From positions 1 through 32,637 of the forward strand of contig WNDY01000046.1 in NCBI GenBank assembly GCA_009914555.1: a stretch of DNA of 32,637 nt, given 5' to 3'. Below are positions 26,031 through 32,637 of the stretch, one piece after another (position 1 is the stretch's first letter; each line of letters opens with the position of its first letter). Below the pieces are notes generated by a model that was not told where the DNA came from, searched no databases, and was given only the letters and a program-made list of their open reading frames with translations. The DNA is from Xylophilus sp. (GTDB lineage: Bacteria; Pseudomonadota; Gammaproteobacteria; Burkholderiales; Burkholderiaceae_C). Made by a program: the position numbers and the translations under genes.

Positions 26031-27733
26031 TGCCCGAAACCGCGTTCTCGATCGATCGACTCGTCCATCGCCTGCGTCGAAAGAACCAGGCTGGTAGATC
26101 GCACGACCTCCCGCGTACGGGCCCCCTGGTGCGCGTACGCAACCTTCAGGTGAGCTTCGATGGTCAAGCGGAGCGTCGGACCGCGGTCGGCGGCGTCAGC
26201 TTCGACCTGGAACCGGGCCAATGCGTCGCCCTTGTCGGTGAATCCGGATCCGGCAAGAGCGTCACCGCGAGAAGCCTTGTCGGGCTCAACGGTTCATCGG
26301 CACGCATCCGCGCCGACGCCCTCCAGTTTGGCGGACGGGACCTTCTCGCACTCGACGAGCACCAGTGGCGCGCGATCCGCGGCCGCTCGATCGGCTACAT
26401 CCTTCAGGATGCGCTCGTGTCCCTGGATCCGCTGCGAACCATCGGCCAGGAACTGGAAGAGGCCATCTGGGCGACAGGCGGCACACCCGCCGGTTCAATA
26501 CACGCGCGCGCCATCGAGTTGCTCGCCAGCGCGCAGGTGCCGGACCCGCAGACGCGCTATCACGACTACCCTGCCCAGCTTTCAGGTGGCCTCAGGCAGC
26601 GCGCACTGATCGCCACCGCGATGGCCGGCCGGCCGCCGGTGCTGATCGCCGACGAACCGACGACGGCCCTCGACGTCTCCGTGCAACAGGAGATCCTCGC
26701 CCTTTTTGCGAGCCTGAAACGCCAGGGCATTGCGCTGATCCTCATCAGCCACGACCTGGGCGTCGTGGCAAGTCTGGCTGACCAGGTGTTGGTGCTGCAG
26801 AACGGCCGCGTGGTGGAGACCGGACCGACACACCGGGTGCTGAGCCGGCCGTCCCACCCCTACACACGAACCTTGATGGATGCCGTACCGCATTTCGGTG
26901 CCGGCCAGTCAACCGCAGCTGTCCCCGTGTCGGCAAATGAAGACGCACCGATCCTGAAGGCCGTGGGCGTCTCGAAGCATTTCATCCGGCATGGAAGCAC
27001 ATCAACGCCGCGCGAAGTGCTCAAAGGCGTGAGCATTGCATTGCGGCAAGGGCAAACGTTGGGGCTTGTCGGTGAATCCGGATCCGGCAAGACGACACTC
27101 GCCCGGATCATCGCTGGCCTGGAAGCGCCCTCGGCCGGTGAAGTTCACTCTCCGGGCTTCGCGGCCGGGCTCGCATCGCATCGCGCGCGCCCCATCCAGT
27201 TCGTGCACCAGGATCCGCTGAGCGCTTACGATCCGCGCTACACCGTCGGCCGGATCATCGGCGAGGCCCTTTGGATGCGCTTCGGCCGCGAGGACCGACG
27301 ACGTCGACAACAACGCATCGACGAATGGCTCACGAGAGTGGGCCTGGATCCGGCCCTCGCCGCTCGTCGCCCCCTCACTCTTTCAGGTGGACAGCGTCAG
27401 CGGGTCTCGATCGCACGCGCCCTGGCCACGGAGCCCAGGCTCGTGGTTCTGGACGAACCGGTGTCCGCGCTGGACGTGTCGGTCCAGAAGCAGATCCTCG
27501 ACTTGATCGTTTCACTGCAGCGCGAGACCGGCGTGGCGTTCCTGTTCATCTCCCACGACCTGGGCGTGATCCAGCGTGTCAGCCACGAGGTGGCCGTCCT
27601 GCGGCATGGTGAACTGCGTGAATACGGGGATGCCCGCTCCGTGCTCGAGACGCCACGCGACGAATACACCCGGCAGTTGATTGCCGCAATTCCGACCCTG
27701 GACTTTGCGCTCGAACAGGATGCGGGCGCGTAG
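26030..27733 (+). CDS. Peptide-type ABC importer, fused double ATP-binding protein (GsiA/DppDF-like)
   Basis: The 567-residue protein joins two ABC domains. Domain 1 has Walker A GESGSGKS at about 70-77, an ILQDA Q-loop (Q126), signature LSGGLRQR at 184-191, D208-E209 and H241. Domain 2 has Walker A GESGSGKT at 348-355, FVHQDP (Q394), signature LSGGQ at 451-455, D475-E476 and H509. A non-Gln residue at the fifth signature position of domain 1 is common in DppD-type domains. The first 35 residues are basic and not part of either domain. It energises the importer formed with the two preceding gene products. The gene ends 3 bp from the convergent LacI-type gene. Confidence 0.93.
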   Translation: MPETAFSIDRLVHRLRRKNQAGRSHDLPRTGPLVRVRNLQVSFDGQAERRTAVGGVSFDLEPGQCVALVGESGSGKSVTARSLVGLNGSSARIRADALQFGGRDLLALDEHQWRAIRGRSIGYILQDALVSLDPLRTIGQELEEAIWATGGTPAGSIHARAIELLASAQVPDPQTRYHDYPAQLSGGLRQRALIATAMAGRPPVLIADEPTTALDVSVQQEILALFASLKRQGIALILISHDLGVVASLADQVLVLQNGRVVETGPTHRVLSRPSHPYTRTLMDAVPHFGAGQSTAAVPVSANEDAPILKAVGVSKHFIRHGSTSTPREVLKGVSIALRQGQTLGLVGESGSGKTTLARIIAGLEAPSAGEVHSPGFAAGLASHRARPIQFVHQDPLSAYDPRYTVGRIIGEALWMRFGREDRRRRQQRIDEWLTRVGLDPALAARRPLTLSGGQRQRVSIARALATEPRLVVLDEPVSALDVSVQKQILDLIVSLQRETGVAFLFISHDLGVIQRVSHEVAVLRHGELREYGDARSVLETPRDEYTRQLIAAIPTLDFALEQDAGA

Positions 27734-27736
27734 GCG

Positions 27737-28876
27737 CTAGCTCAGCGCGCGGGCGGACCCCCGCACCACCAGTCGGGGGTGGGGCAACACGCCTCGCTCC
27801 TCGGCAGGTGCGAATTCCGGTGCGATCAGGAGTCCTGCCTGGCGCCCGATGTCCGCGGCGCTCTGACGCACCGTCGTGAGGCCCGGCGAAAGCAATTCCG
27901 AAAACATCGCGTCGTCGTAGCCGACCACCGACATCTGGCGCGGCACCTCGATGCCACGCTGTGCCAGTCCCTTGAGCACGCCGAGCGCCAGCATGTCATT
28001 GGCGCAGAAGACGGCGGTGACCGCGGGCTCGACAGCCAGCAGCAGGGACACGCTGCGCCATCCTTCTTCAACGGTCATCGCCGACATGTTGAACTCCTGG
28101 ACCACCGCACCAGCGACGCCGCCACATTCCGCATGGAAGCCTCGCGACCTGCTGGAACACCAGGAGATGTCGGGAGATCCGTTCACCAGTGCAAAACGCC
28201 GGTGGCCCCCGTCGAGCAGGAAGCGCGCCGCAGTCGCTGCGCCGGCCGCATGGTCCAGGCTCATCGAGGGAAACTCACCTTCAGGGTCTTCCTTGTCCAG
28301 AAGGACTACCTTGATGCCCTTGGCCTGGAAGCGCCGCAACGTGGGCAGATTGGCATGGGTCGGCGCCACCAGCACACCGCGAACGCCCTGAGACTCGAAT
28401 GACTCCAGGATGCGCCGCTCTGTGCCCGCATCCTCGTTCGAGCTGCCGATGATCAGAGGTATCTGGCCGGCCGAGGTCACCGTCTCGACGCCCTTGATGA
28501 CTTCTCCCCAGAAGGGATTGGCCACATCGAGCACCACGACCCCGATCGCCTGGCCGATGCCCGACTTCAGGGCCCGCGCCGTGCTGTTCACGCTGTACCC
28601 GGAAGCCGACATGATCCGGACAATCTCCGCTCGCGTCTTCGGCGCCACCAGATGCGGCCGGTTGATCGCATTGGAGACCGTCGCCTGGGACACACCAACA
28701 AGCCTTGCAATGTCCTTCGACCTCAGGCGCCCTGCTGGTTCAGTGCGGAGGTGCGGATTCGGCGCCTCAGAATCGCCATTGTCCGAGGGAGCATCAATCA
28801 AAAGCGTTTGTCTCGTCGTGAATGTGAACTTGGCCTGTCGCTGCACTCGCAAGGCATGCCGCGATGCGCGGTGCAA
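27737..28876 (-). CDS. LacI-family transcriptional regulator
   Basis: The protein has a LacI helix-turn-helix (SKDIARLVGVSQATVSNAIN), the hinge region with NSTARALKSG, and a periplasmic-binding-like ligand domain (IGVVVLDVANPFW to SVVGYDDAMFSELLSPGLTT). By family it is a dimeric repressor that senses a small metabolite. The start is unclear: no ATG precedes the helix-turn-helix in frame. TTG codons at 28876, 28852 and 28801 and a GTG at 28846 are possible; none has a clear ribosome site. With 28876 the protein has 379 residues and about 50 extra before the DNA-binding domain. It follows the rhodanese gene by 6 bp and converges on the importer operon, which it might control. Confidence 0.88.
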   Translation of the reverse strand: MHRASRHALRVQRQAKFTFTTRQTLLIDAPSDNGDSEAPNPHLRTEPAGRLRSKDIARLVGVSQATVSNAINRPHLVAPKTRAEIVRIMSASGYSVNSTARALKSGIGQAIGVVVLDVANPFWGEVIKGVETVTSAGQIPLIIGSSNEDAGTERRILESFESQGVRGVLVAPTHANLPTLRRFQAKGIKVVLLDKEDPEGEFPSMSLDHAAGAATAARFLLDGGHRRFALVNGSPDISWCSSRSRGFHAECGGVAGAVVQEFNMSAMTVEEGWRSVSLLLAVEPAVTAVFCANDMLALGVLKGLAQRGIEVPRQMSVVGYDDAMFSELLSPGLTTVRQSAADIGRQAGLLIAPEFAPAEERGVLPHPRLVVRGSARALS

Positions 28877-28882
28877 GAGAGT

Positions 28883-30487
28883 TTAGAACAAGCGAAAACG
28901 CACCGTCGGATCAGAGACAAGACGCGCGCTCACCCCGCGCTCCCAGGTGAGGTAGTCTGCCCACGCCCGATCGCGTCGAGCCGCCGAGACGCGCATGACG
29001 GAGCCCCAATCGTCTTCGAAGGGCGTGAGGAGTTGCCAAGGCTCCCATGCTTGCTCGAGCGGCAACCCCGCGTCTTGCCACCCGAGGGTCCCTCCGACAA
29101 GCCAGCTCGCCTTGCTATCGGGCCACCATTCCAGCATGCCACGCGCGGCCAGGCGCGCAGCGCGCCCGTCAGGTGAAGTGAACACGATCCGTTCGCTGGC
29201 CTCATGGAGTGGACGCAGCGGCTCGAGCGTCGAGGGCAACAGGAAGTGAGCGCCCGGCAGATGACCCCGCTCGAAATCGAAGCTGGGCCCCACATCGACG
29301 ATCTGTACCGGTGCTGGAGCCGAAGCCAGCAACGTCGCCAGTTGCTCGACGGACAAGCCATCGATGGGTTCATTCGACGACGCATCGACCGCCTCGCAGA
29401 GGGCAAGCTCGGGCCAGCGCCCTTCGAGAATGAAGACGTCGGCCTGGTTCAGCTGGAGCAACCAGAAGGACGTGATCGCTGCGCGCAGGCCGTGAGGCTC
29501 GTCGAGCAGAACAATGCGGGCATTGCGGGTGCCCACGAGATTCTCGAAATGCATCAGCAGTTGTCCCCCCGCTACCGCCCGCGCCCAGGGCGGTGAGTCA
29601 AATGCATCGCCTGCTCCGGGACGCAGGTCAAAGACGTAGAGGGAGCGTTCCGATTCGGCGCTCAGCCGGCGCAGCGCATCCCCGTCCAGACGGGGCAGTT
29701 CGTAGCGCTCGATCAAGGCCGCTGCACGGCGCCGCAGTTCATCCTCGGCCGCCGCAGGCAGATCGACTGCGGGCAGCGCGTTCTGGACGACCGGCGCGCC
29801 ATCGAGCGCCCACTGCATCACGCCGTCTTCGAGGAAGTACGCATCGGGATGACCGAGCAAACGGAGCGTGGTGGCACCGATGATGCCGCGTGTCCGGCTG
29901 AAACAGTTGATCGCCCATGGCGAGGCTGAGGCATCGGCCGGCCACTGACGCAGCGCAAGTTCGGTTCCGGCGTGGTTGCCTGCGCCCTGCACGGACAGGA
30001 AGGCATATTCGCTGGCCGGACGAACGTCCACCAGAGTCACGGGTTGCCTTGAGCCTTGCGCGGCGCGAACAACGTCCCCACGCAATGTCGGTGTGGCGTA
30101 GTGTTTGCGCACGCAGTCGCCAAACGCCTTGAGCAAGGTGCCATACCCGTCAATCAAGGGCATGCCCGCAGCACGCCAGCCCGCCGTTCCGCCGGCAAGA
30201 ACCTGTACATCCCGGTAGCCCAGGCGTTCAAGCAACGCTGCGGCCAGGGGTGCCGGTCCGTGCGCGTCACCGCCATCAACCAGAACGATCGGTGTGCCAA
30301 GGCGGGGCACGAGCGCGCGCACTTCGAGTTCGAGCGTGGACAAAGGCGCCATGCGCGACAAGCTCAAATGTCCGGCCACGTACGCGCGGGCCTCCCGCAC
30401 ATCGAGCAAGGCCACCTCCGTCTTCCCCAGGAGCAATTCCAGAAGGACTTGAGGCGGGATGAGTCGGAAAAGGGTGGCGCGGGTCAT
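28883..30487 (-). CDS. Four-domain rhodanese-like sulfurtransferase
   Basis: The 534-residue protein is built of four rhodanese-like repeats, at roughly 5-115, 120-240, 250-365 and 375-500. Each has a VxLxDV/R-type strand (VALLDVREARAYVAGHL, VTLVDVRPASEYAFL, LYVFDLRPGAGDAF, VQIVDVGPSFDFERGHL) and a late G-GW or similar turn. Only the second has a cysteine in the active-site loop (C195 in NCFSRTRG); the others carry Asp or Ser there, so they are probably structural or regulatory. By family it moves sulfane sulfur between a donor and an acceptor in the cytoplasm. No signal peptide is seen. It is divergent from the desaturase-like gene and probably co-transcribed with the LacI gene. Confidence 0.87.
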   Translation of the reverse strand: MTRATLFRLIPPQVLLELLLGKTEVALLDVREARAYVAGHLSLSRMAPLSTLELEVRALVPRLGTPIVLVDGGDAHGPAPLAAALLERLGYRDVQVLAGGTAGWRAAGMPLIDGYGTLLKAFGDCVRKHYATPTLRGDVVRAAQGSRQPVTLVDVRPASEYAFLSVQGAGNHAGTELALRQWPADASASPWAINCFSRTRGIIGATTLRLLGHPDAYFLEDGVMQWALDGAPVVQNALPAVDLPAAAEDELRRRAAALIERYELPRLDGDALRRLSAESERSLYVFDLRPGAGDAFDSPPWARAVAGGQLLMHFENLVGTRNARIVLLDEPHGLRAAITSFWLLQLNQADVFILEGRWPELALCEAVDASSNEPIDGLSVEQLATLLASAPAPVQIVDVGPSFDFERGHLPGAHFLLPSTLEPLRPLHEASERIVFTSPDGRAARLAARGMLEWWPDSKASWLVGGTLGWQDAGLPLEQAWEPWQLLTPFEDDWGSVMRVSAARRDRAWADYLTWERGVSARLVSDPTVRFRLF

Positions 30488-30649
30488 GAACTCGGTGGTG
30501 CGGCTCTGCCGACTCTAAGACCTGCCGATCTGCGGCTGCAACGGTTTTCGCATGTGCACATGCGCAATGGACGCAAGCAGGAGGGTCGCCCCGCGACAAG
30601 ATGACACCGTCCAGGCACGCTCCACAGACATCTCGCGCACCCCTCGCCC
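30488..30649. promoter_or_regulatory. Divergent promoter region with a perfect 16-bp palindrome at 30549-30564
   Basis: The 162-bp gap between the rhodanese and desaturase-like genes contains CGCATGTGCACATGCG, which equals its own reverse complement. It lies 62 bp from the rhodanese ATG and 86 bp from the desaturase ATG, a normal place for a dimeric regulator to bind. A clear promoter could not be assigned. The bound regulator is unknown; the nearby LacI-type protein and the LysR fragment are candidates by position only. Confidence 0.5.
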
Positions 30650-31555
30650 ATGAAATCCCGAGTCACGCATCTTTGCCTGCGCTACGAGGCGCCGACGATT
30701 GCCCTGGCGTTGCTGCTCTATGCCGCCTGGGCGGCGCTGGTGTACTGGCATGCAGCGCTGCCTGGCCCGCTCCTTTTCGCCTTGGGCGGCTGCCTGGTGC
30801 AACTGCACTCCTCGCTGCAACATGAAGCCATTCATGCGCTGCGCCACATTCCCAAGCCATTGCGCCGGGCGCTGGTCTGGCCACCGCTCAGTCTATGGCT
30901 TCCGTTCCGCCTGTATCACGACAGTCACAGCGCCCACCATGTCAATTTCCACCTGACACATCCCGAGAAAGACACTGAAAGCGTCTACCACTCGGCATCT
31001 GCCTGGCAGGCCTATGGTCGATTACGTCGCGCGGTCCTCGCGGCCAACCAGACACTGGCGTTCCGGCTCGTCGTGGGGCCTTGGCTCTACCTCGCCAAGT
31101 TTCTGCGTTCCGAGGTCAGCCGGCTGATGTCCGGTGACTTCTCACATGCTTGGATCTGGGTCGCCCACGCGGCAGGCATCCTCCCGATCCTCGGATACAT
31201 CACGGTGATCTCGGGCATGCGCCTGTCCGACTACCTCCTGTATTTCGTCTATCCGGGCATGATGCTCGGCGCCCTGCGCTCGTTCACCGAGCATCGCTGG
31301 GACGACTCGCCGCACGAGCGCGTGGCGATTGTGGAGTCGAACGCATTGTTCGGCCTGCTCTACCTGTACAACAACCTGCACCATGTGCATCACCGTTCTC
31401 CGACGATGCCCTGGTACCTCCTGCCCGGACACTTTCGGCGCAACCGCGCGGCCGTGCTGGCGGCGAACGGCAACTTCTACTACCGCGGGTATGCGCAGAT
31501 CCTGCAGCGGTATCTGATCCGTCCTGTATTTCGGCCCATTCACCCTCACTGGTGA
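30650..31555 (+). CDS. Fatty-acid-desaturase-like membrane di-iron protein
   Basis: The 301-residue protein has the three histidine boxes of membrane desaturases/hydroxylases: HEAIH at 58-62, HDSHSAHH at 90-97 and HHVHH at 244-248, plus H215 in TEHRWDD. Hydrophobic segments lie at about 16-50, 75-88, 172-190 and 193-210. By family it is an integral membrane di-iron enzyme that desaturates or hydroxylates a lipid or other hydrophobic substrate; the substrate cannot be told. No ribosome site is obvious before ATG 30650. It has no partner reductase or ferredoxin gene nearby. The stop lies 25 bp from the convergent LysR fragment. Confidence 0.86.
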   Translation: MKSRVTHLCLRYEAPTIALALLLYAAWAALVYWHAALPGPLLFALGGCLVQLHSSLQHEAIHALRHIPKPLRRALVWPPLSLWLPFRLYHDSHSAHHVNFHLTHPEKDTESVYHSASAWQAYGRLRRAVLAANQTLAFRLVVGPWLYLAKFLRSEVSRLMSGDFSHAWIWVAHAAGILPILGYITVISGMRLSDYLLYFVYPGMMLGALRSFTEHRWDDSPHERVAIVESNALFGLLYLYNNLHHVHHRSPTMPWYLLPGHFRRNRAAVLAANGNFYYRGYAQILQRYLIRPVFRPIHPHW

Positions 31556-31580
31556 GCAGGCCAGGGCAAGCCCAAGACCG

Positions 31581-31895
31581 CTAGATCTTCGCCTCAGCCC
31601 TCACTTCGGAGTGAATCCGCCGTGCCAATTCCATCAAGGACCCGCTGCGCCGCAGAAGCAGCAGCCCGGCATCCGTCAGGCTCACCGCGCGCGTGCTTCG
31701 ATTGAGCAGCTTCACGCCAACCTGGGATTCCAGGGCCGTCATGTACTTGCTGACAGTCGACTTGGAGAGATGCAAAGCAGAAGCTGCTGCGGTGAGGTTG
31801 CCACGCTGAGCGACCTCCCGAAATGCTTCGACGTGTTCAAAGTCCAAATGGCACCTGGATTCATTCGAAGGGAAGAGACGAGATGGCTGGGCCAT
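31581..31895 (-). pseudogene. LysR-type regulator, DNA-binding domain only
   Basis: The frame encodes 104 residues from ATG 31895: a LysR helix-turn-helix (AFREVAQRGNLTAAASALHLSKSTVSKYMTALESQVGV, then LLNRSTRAVSLTDAG) and the start of the linker helix, ending at AEAKI. Normal LysR proteins have about 300 residues and an effector-binding domain after this point; none is found in any frame before the convergent desaturase gene. It could be a truncated remnant, or a small helix-turn-helix protein that still binds DNA. A longer reading to 31964 adds hydrophobic residues without similarity. A GGAG lies about 12 bases before ATG 31895. Confidence 0.72.
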
Positions 31896-32017
31896 GAAGA
31901 TCGGGCACTCCGTTTTGCAACTGATAACGAACGGCGAATGAAAGAAAAAGAGGCGAAGGCTCATTGGCTGAGCGGCGAGCCCTCCACAGAGACAACGATA
32001 TGCAGAACACCGTTTCC

Positions 32018-32392
32018 CTAGTCTTCCTCGTCAACGGTGTTTCCGGTGAGCTCAAGCATCGTTTCGAGAAATTCCTCTAGCGAAGGCAGCGCGGATGACG
32101 GGCCTGCCAGCAAGCTGGAACGCGCGTCGTTCGAAACGCTTGCTCCGCCTTCCCAGCCCACCCATTCACCTGCCTCGCAGAGCACACCGACATAGCCACT
32201 CCCTGCGCGCAGATAGAGCAGACGCGGATCATCGACAGCTTCCGCCAAGCGCGTCGCTGTCCGACATATCCCGGCACCCTCCTGTTGCCCCCACGCGAGT
32301 CCCAGTTGGGCAAGGCGGGGTTCGATCTCGCAGTCGCAAACATGGGTGTTGCCCCAGTTTCCCTGCGCATCGAATTCAACGAGAACGCCCAT
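32018..32392 (-). CDS. Hypothetical small acidic protein
   Basis: I do not recognise this 124-residue protein. It begins MGVLVEFDAQGNWGNTHVCDCEIEP in pieces typical of a folded domain, has two close cysteines (VCDCEIE), a Gly/Trp-rich stretch (GSGYVGVLCEAGEWVGWEGG), and an acidic C-terminus (LEEFLETMLELTGNTVDEED). No signal peptide or membrane segment is seen. A purine-rich stretch (AAAGGGG) lies about nine bases before ATG 32392, supporting that start; a GTG at 32398 is also possible. Clear reading-frame composition suggests that it is a real gene. It lies 122 bp upstream of the LysR fragment and 60 bp after the peroxiredoxin gene, all on the same strand. Confidence 0.6.
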   Translation of the reverse strand: MGVLVEFDAQGNWGNTHVCDCEIEPRLAQLGLAWGQQEGAGICRTATRLAEAVDDPRLLYLRAGSGYVGVLCEAGEWVGWEGGASVSNDARSSLLAGPSSALPSLEEFLETMLELTGNTVDEED

Positions 32393-32452
32393 GAGCACCG
32401 CCCCTTTCTAAGGCGCTGCGACGCATCTGGTCACCAGCCGCACTGCCAGGCA

Positions 32453-32637
32453 TCACTTGTTCGGCTGCGGCGTGATGCGCAAGTAGGGACGCACTGCCCT
32501 GTATCCCTTCGGGAAGCGCTGGGCGATCTCGGCCGGGTCCTGCAGGCTCGGGATGATGACCACGTCGTCGCCGTCCTTCCAGTTCACGGGCGTCGCCACC
32601 TTGTGGCTGTCGGTGAGCTGCAGCGAGTCGATGACGC
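32453..32637 (-). CDS. 1-Cys peroxiredoxin (Prx6 type), C-terminal fragment
   Basis: The minus strand is open from the window edge to a TGA at 32453 and encodes about 60 residues: VIDSLQLTDSHKVATPVNWK, then DGDDVVIIPSL, and an ending RPYLRITPQPNK. These are hallmarks of the C-terminal dimerisation region of Prx6-type peroxiredoxins, which reduce hydroperoxides in the cytoplasm. The peroxidatic cysteine (PVCTTE region) lies outside the window and cannot be checked. The gene is cut only by the window edge. Confidence 0.88.
   Translation of the reverse strand, partial: VIDSLQLTDSHKVATPVNWKDGDDVVIIPSLQDPAEIAQRFPKGYRAVRPYLRITPQPNK

Noticed and set aside
31611..32021. Plus-strand open frame of 136 codons near the right end
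   Set aside because: It is antisense to the LysR helix-turn-helix sequence and has no recognisable domain.

Overview
The window is high-GC DNA with tightly packed genes, short intergenic gaps and many ATGA-type start/stop overlaps. Gene content and protein style (peroxiredoxin-6-like end fragment, many ABC importers, organosulfur monooxygenases) suggest a betaproteobacterium of the Comamonadaceae, such as a Variovorax relative. This is an inference from recognised proteins, not a database match. No rRNA, tRNA or CRISPR array was seen.

Layout. (1) 1-1818: the right end of an IS3-family insertion sequence cuts an AraC-type regulator gene just after its N-terminal sensing half; a divergent MFS efflux gene follows. 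(2) 1826-11236, minus strand: read in the direction of transcription, an FMN-dependent monooxygenase of the NtaA/SnaA/DszA type, two tandem SfnC/DszC-like flavin monooxygenases, an AhpD-like protein, then a complete peptide-type ABC importer (binding protein, two permeases, one fused double ATPase). (3) 11513-12328, plus strand: a lone MetQ/NlpA-type binding protein, divergent from region 2. (4) 12361-22383, minus strand: a DszC-like enzyme, a pair of translationally coupled luciferase-like proteins, another DszC-like enzyme, a TauD/AtsK-type dioxygenase, then a CUT1-type ABC importer whose binding-protein gene carries a frameshift. (5) 22494-27733, plus strand: a second complete peptide-type ABC importer, with a lipoprotein binding protein and another fused double ATPase. 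(6) 27737-32637: a LacI-type regulator, a four-domain rhodanese protein, a fatty-acid-desaturase-like membrane protein, a LysR fragment, an unknown acidic protein, and the end of a 1-Cys peroxiredoxin gene.

Together, regions 2-5 look like an island for acquiring sulfur from organic compounds. Four acyl-CoA-dehydrogenase-fold monooxygenases, two full-length luciferase-family monooxygenases with one short partner, and one 2-oxoglutarate sulfatase/sulfonate dioxygenase are interleaved with three ABC importers and one orphan binding protein. By family knowledge these enzymes oxidise thioethers, sulfones, sulfonates or sulfate esters and release sulfite or sulfate. The peptide-type importers suggest substrates larger or more polar than simple alkanesulfonates. 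The exact substrates cannot be read from sequence. The rhodanese protein fits sulfur handling, but its link to the island is only positional.

The most notable unexplained features are the coupled full-length/short luciferase-like pair at 18968-21093, the frameshift near 15455, the perfect 16-bp palindrome at 30549-30564, the hairpin ahead of the dioxygenase gene, and an AT-rich patch around the divergent promoter at 22400-22530.
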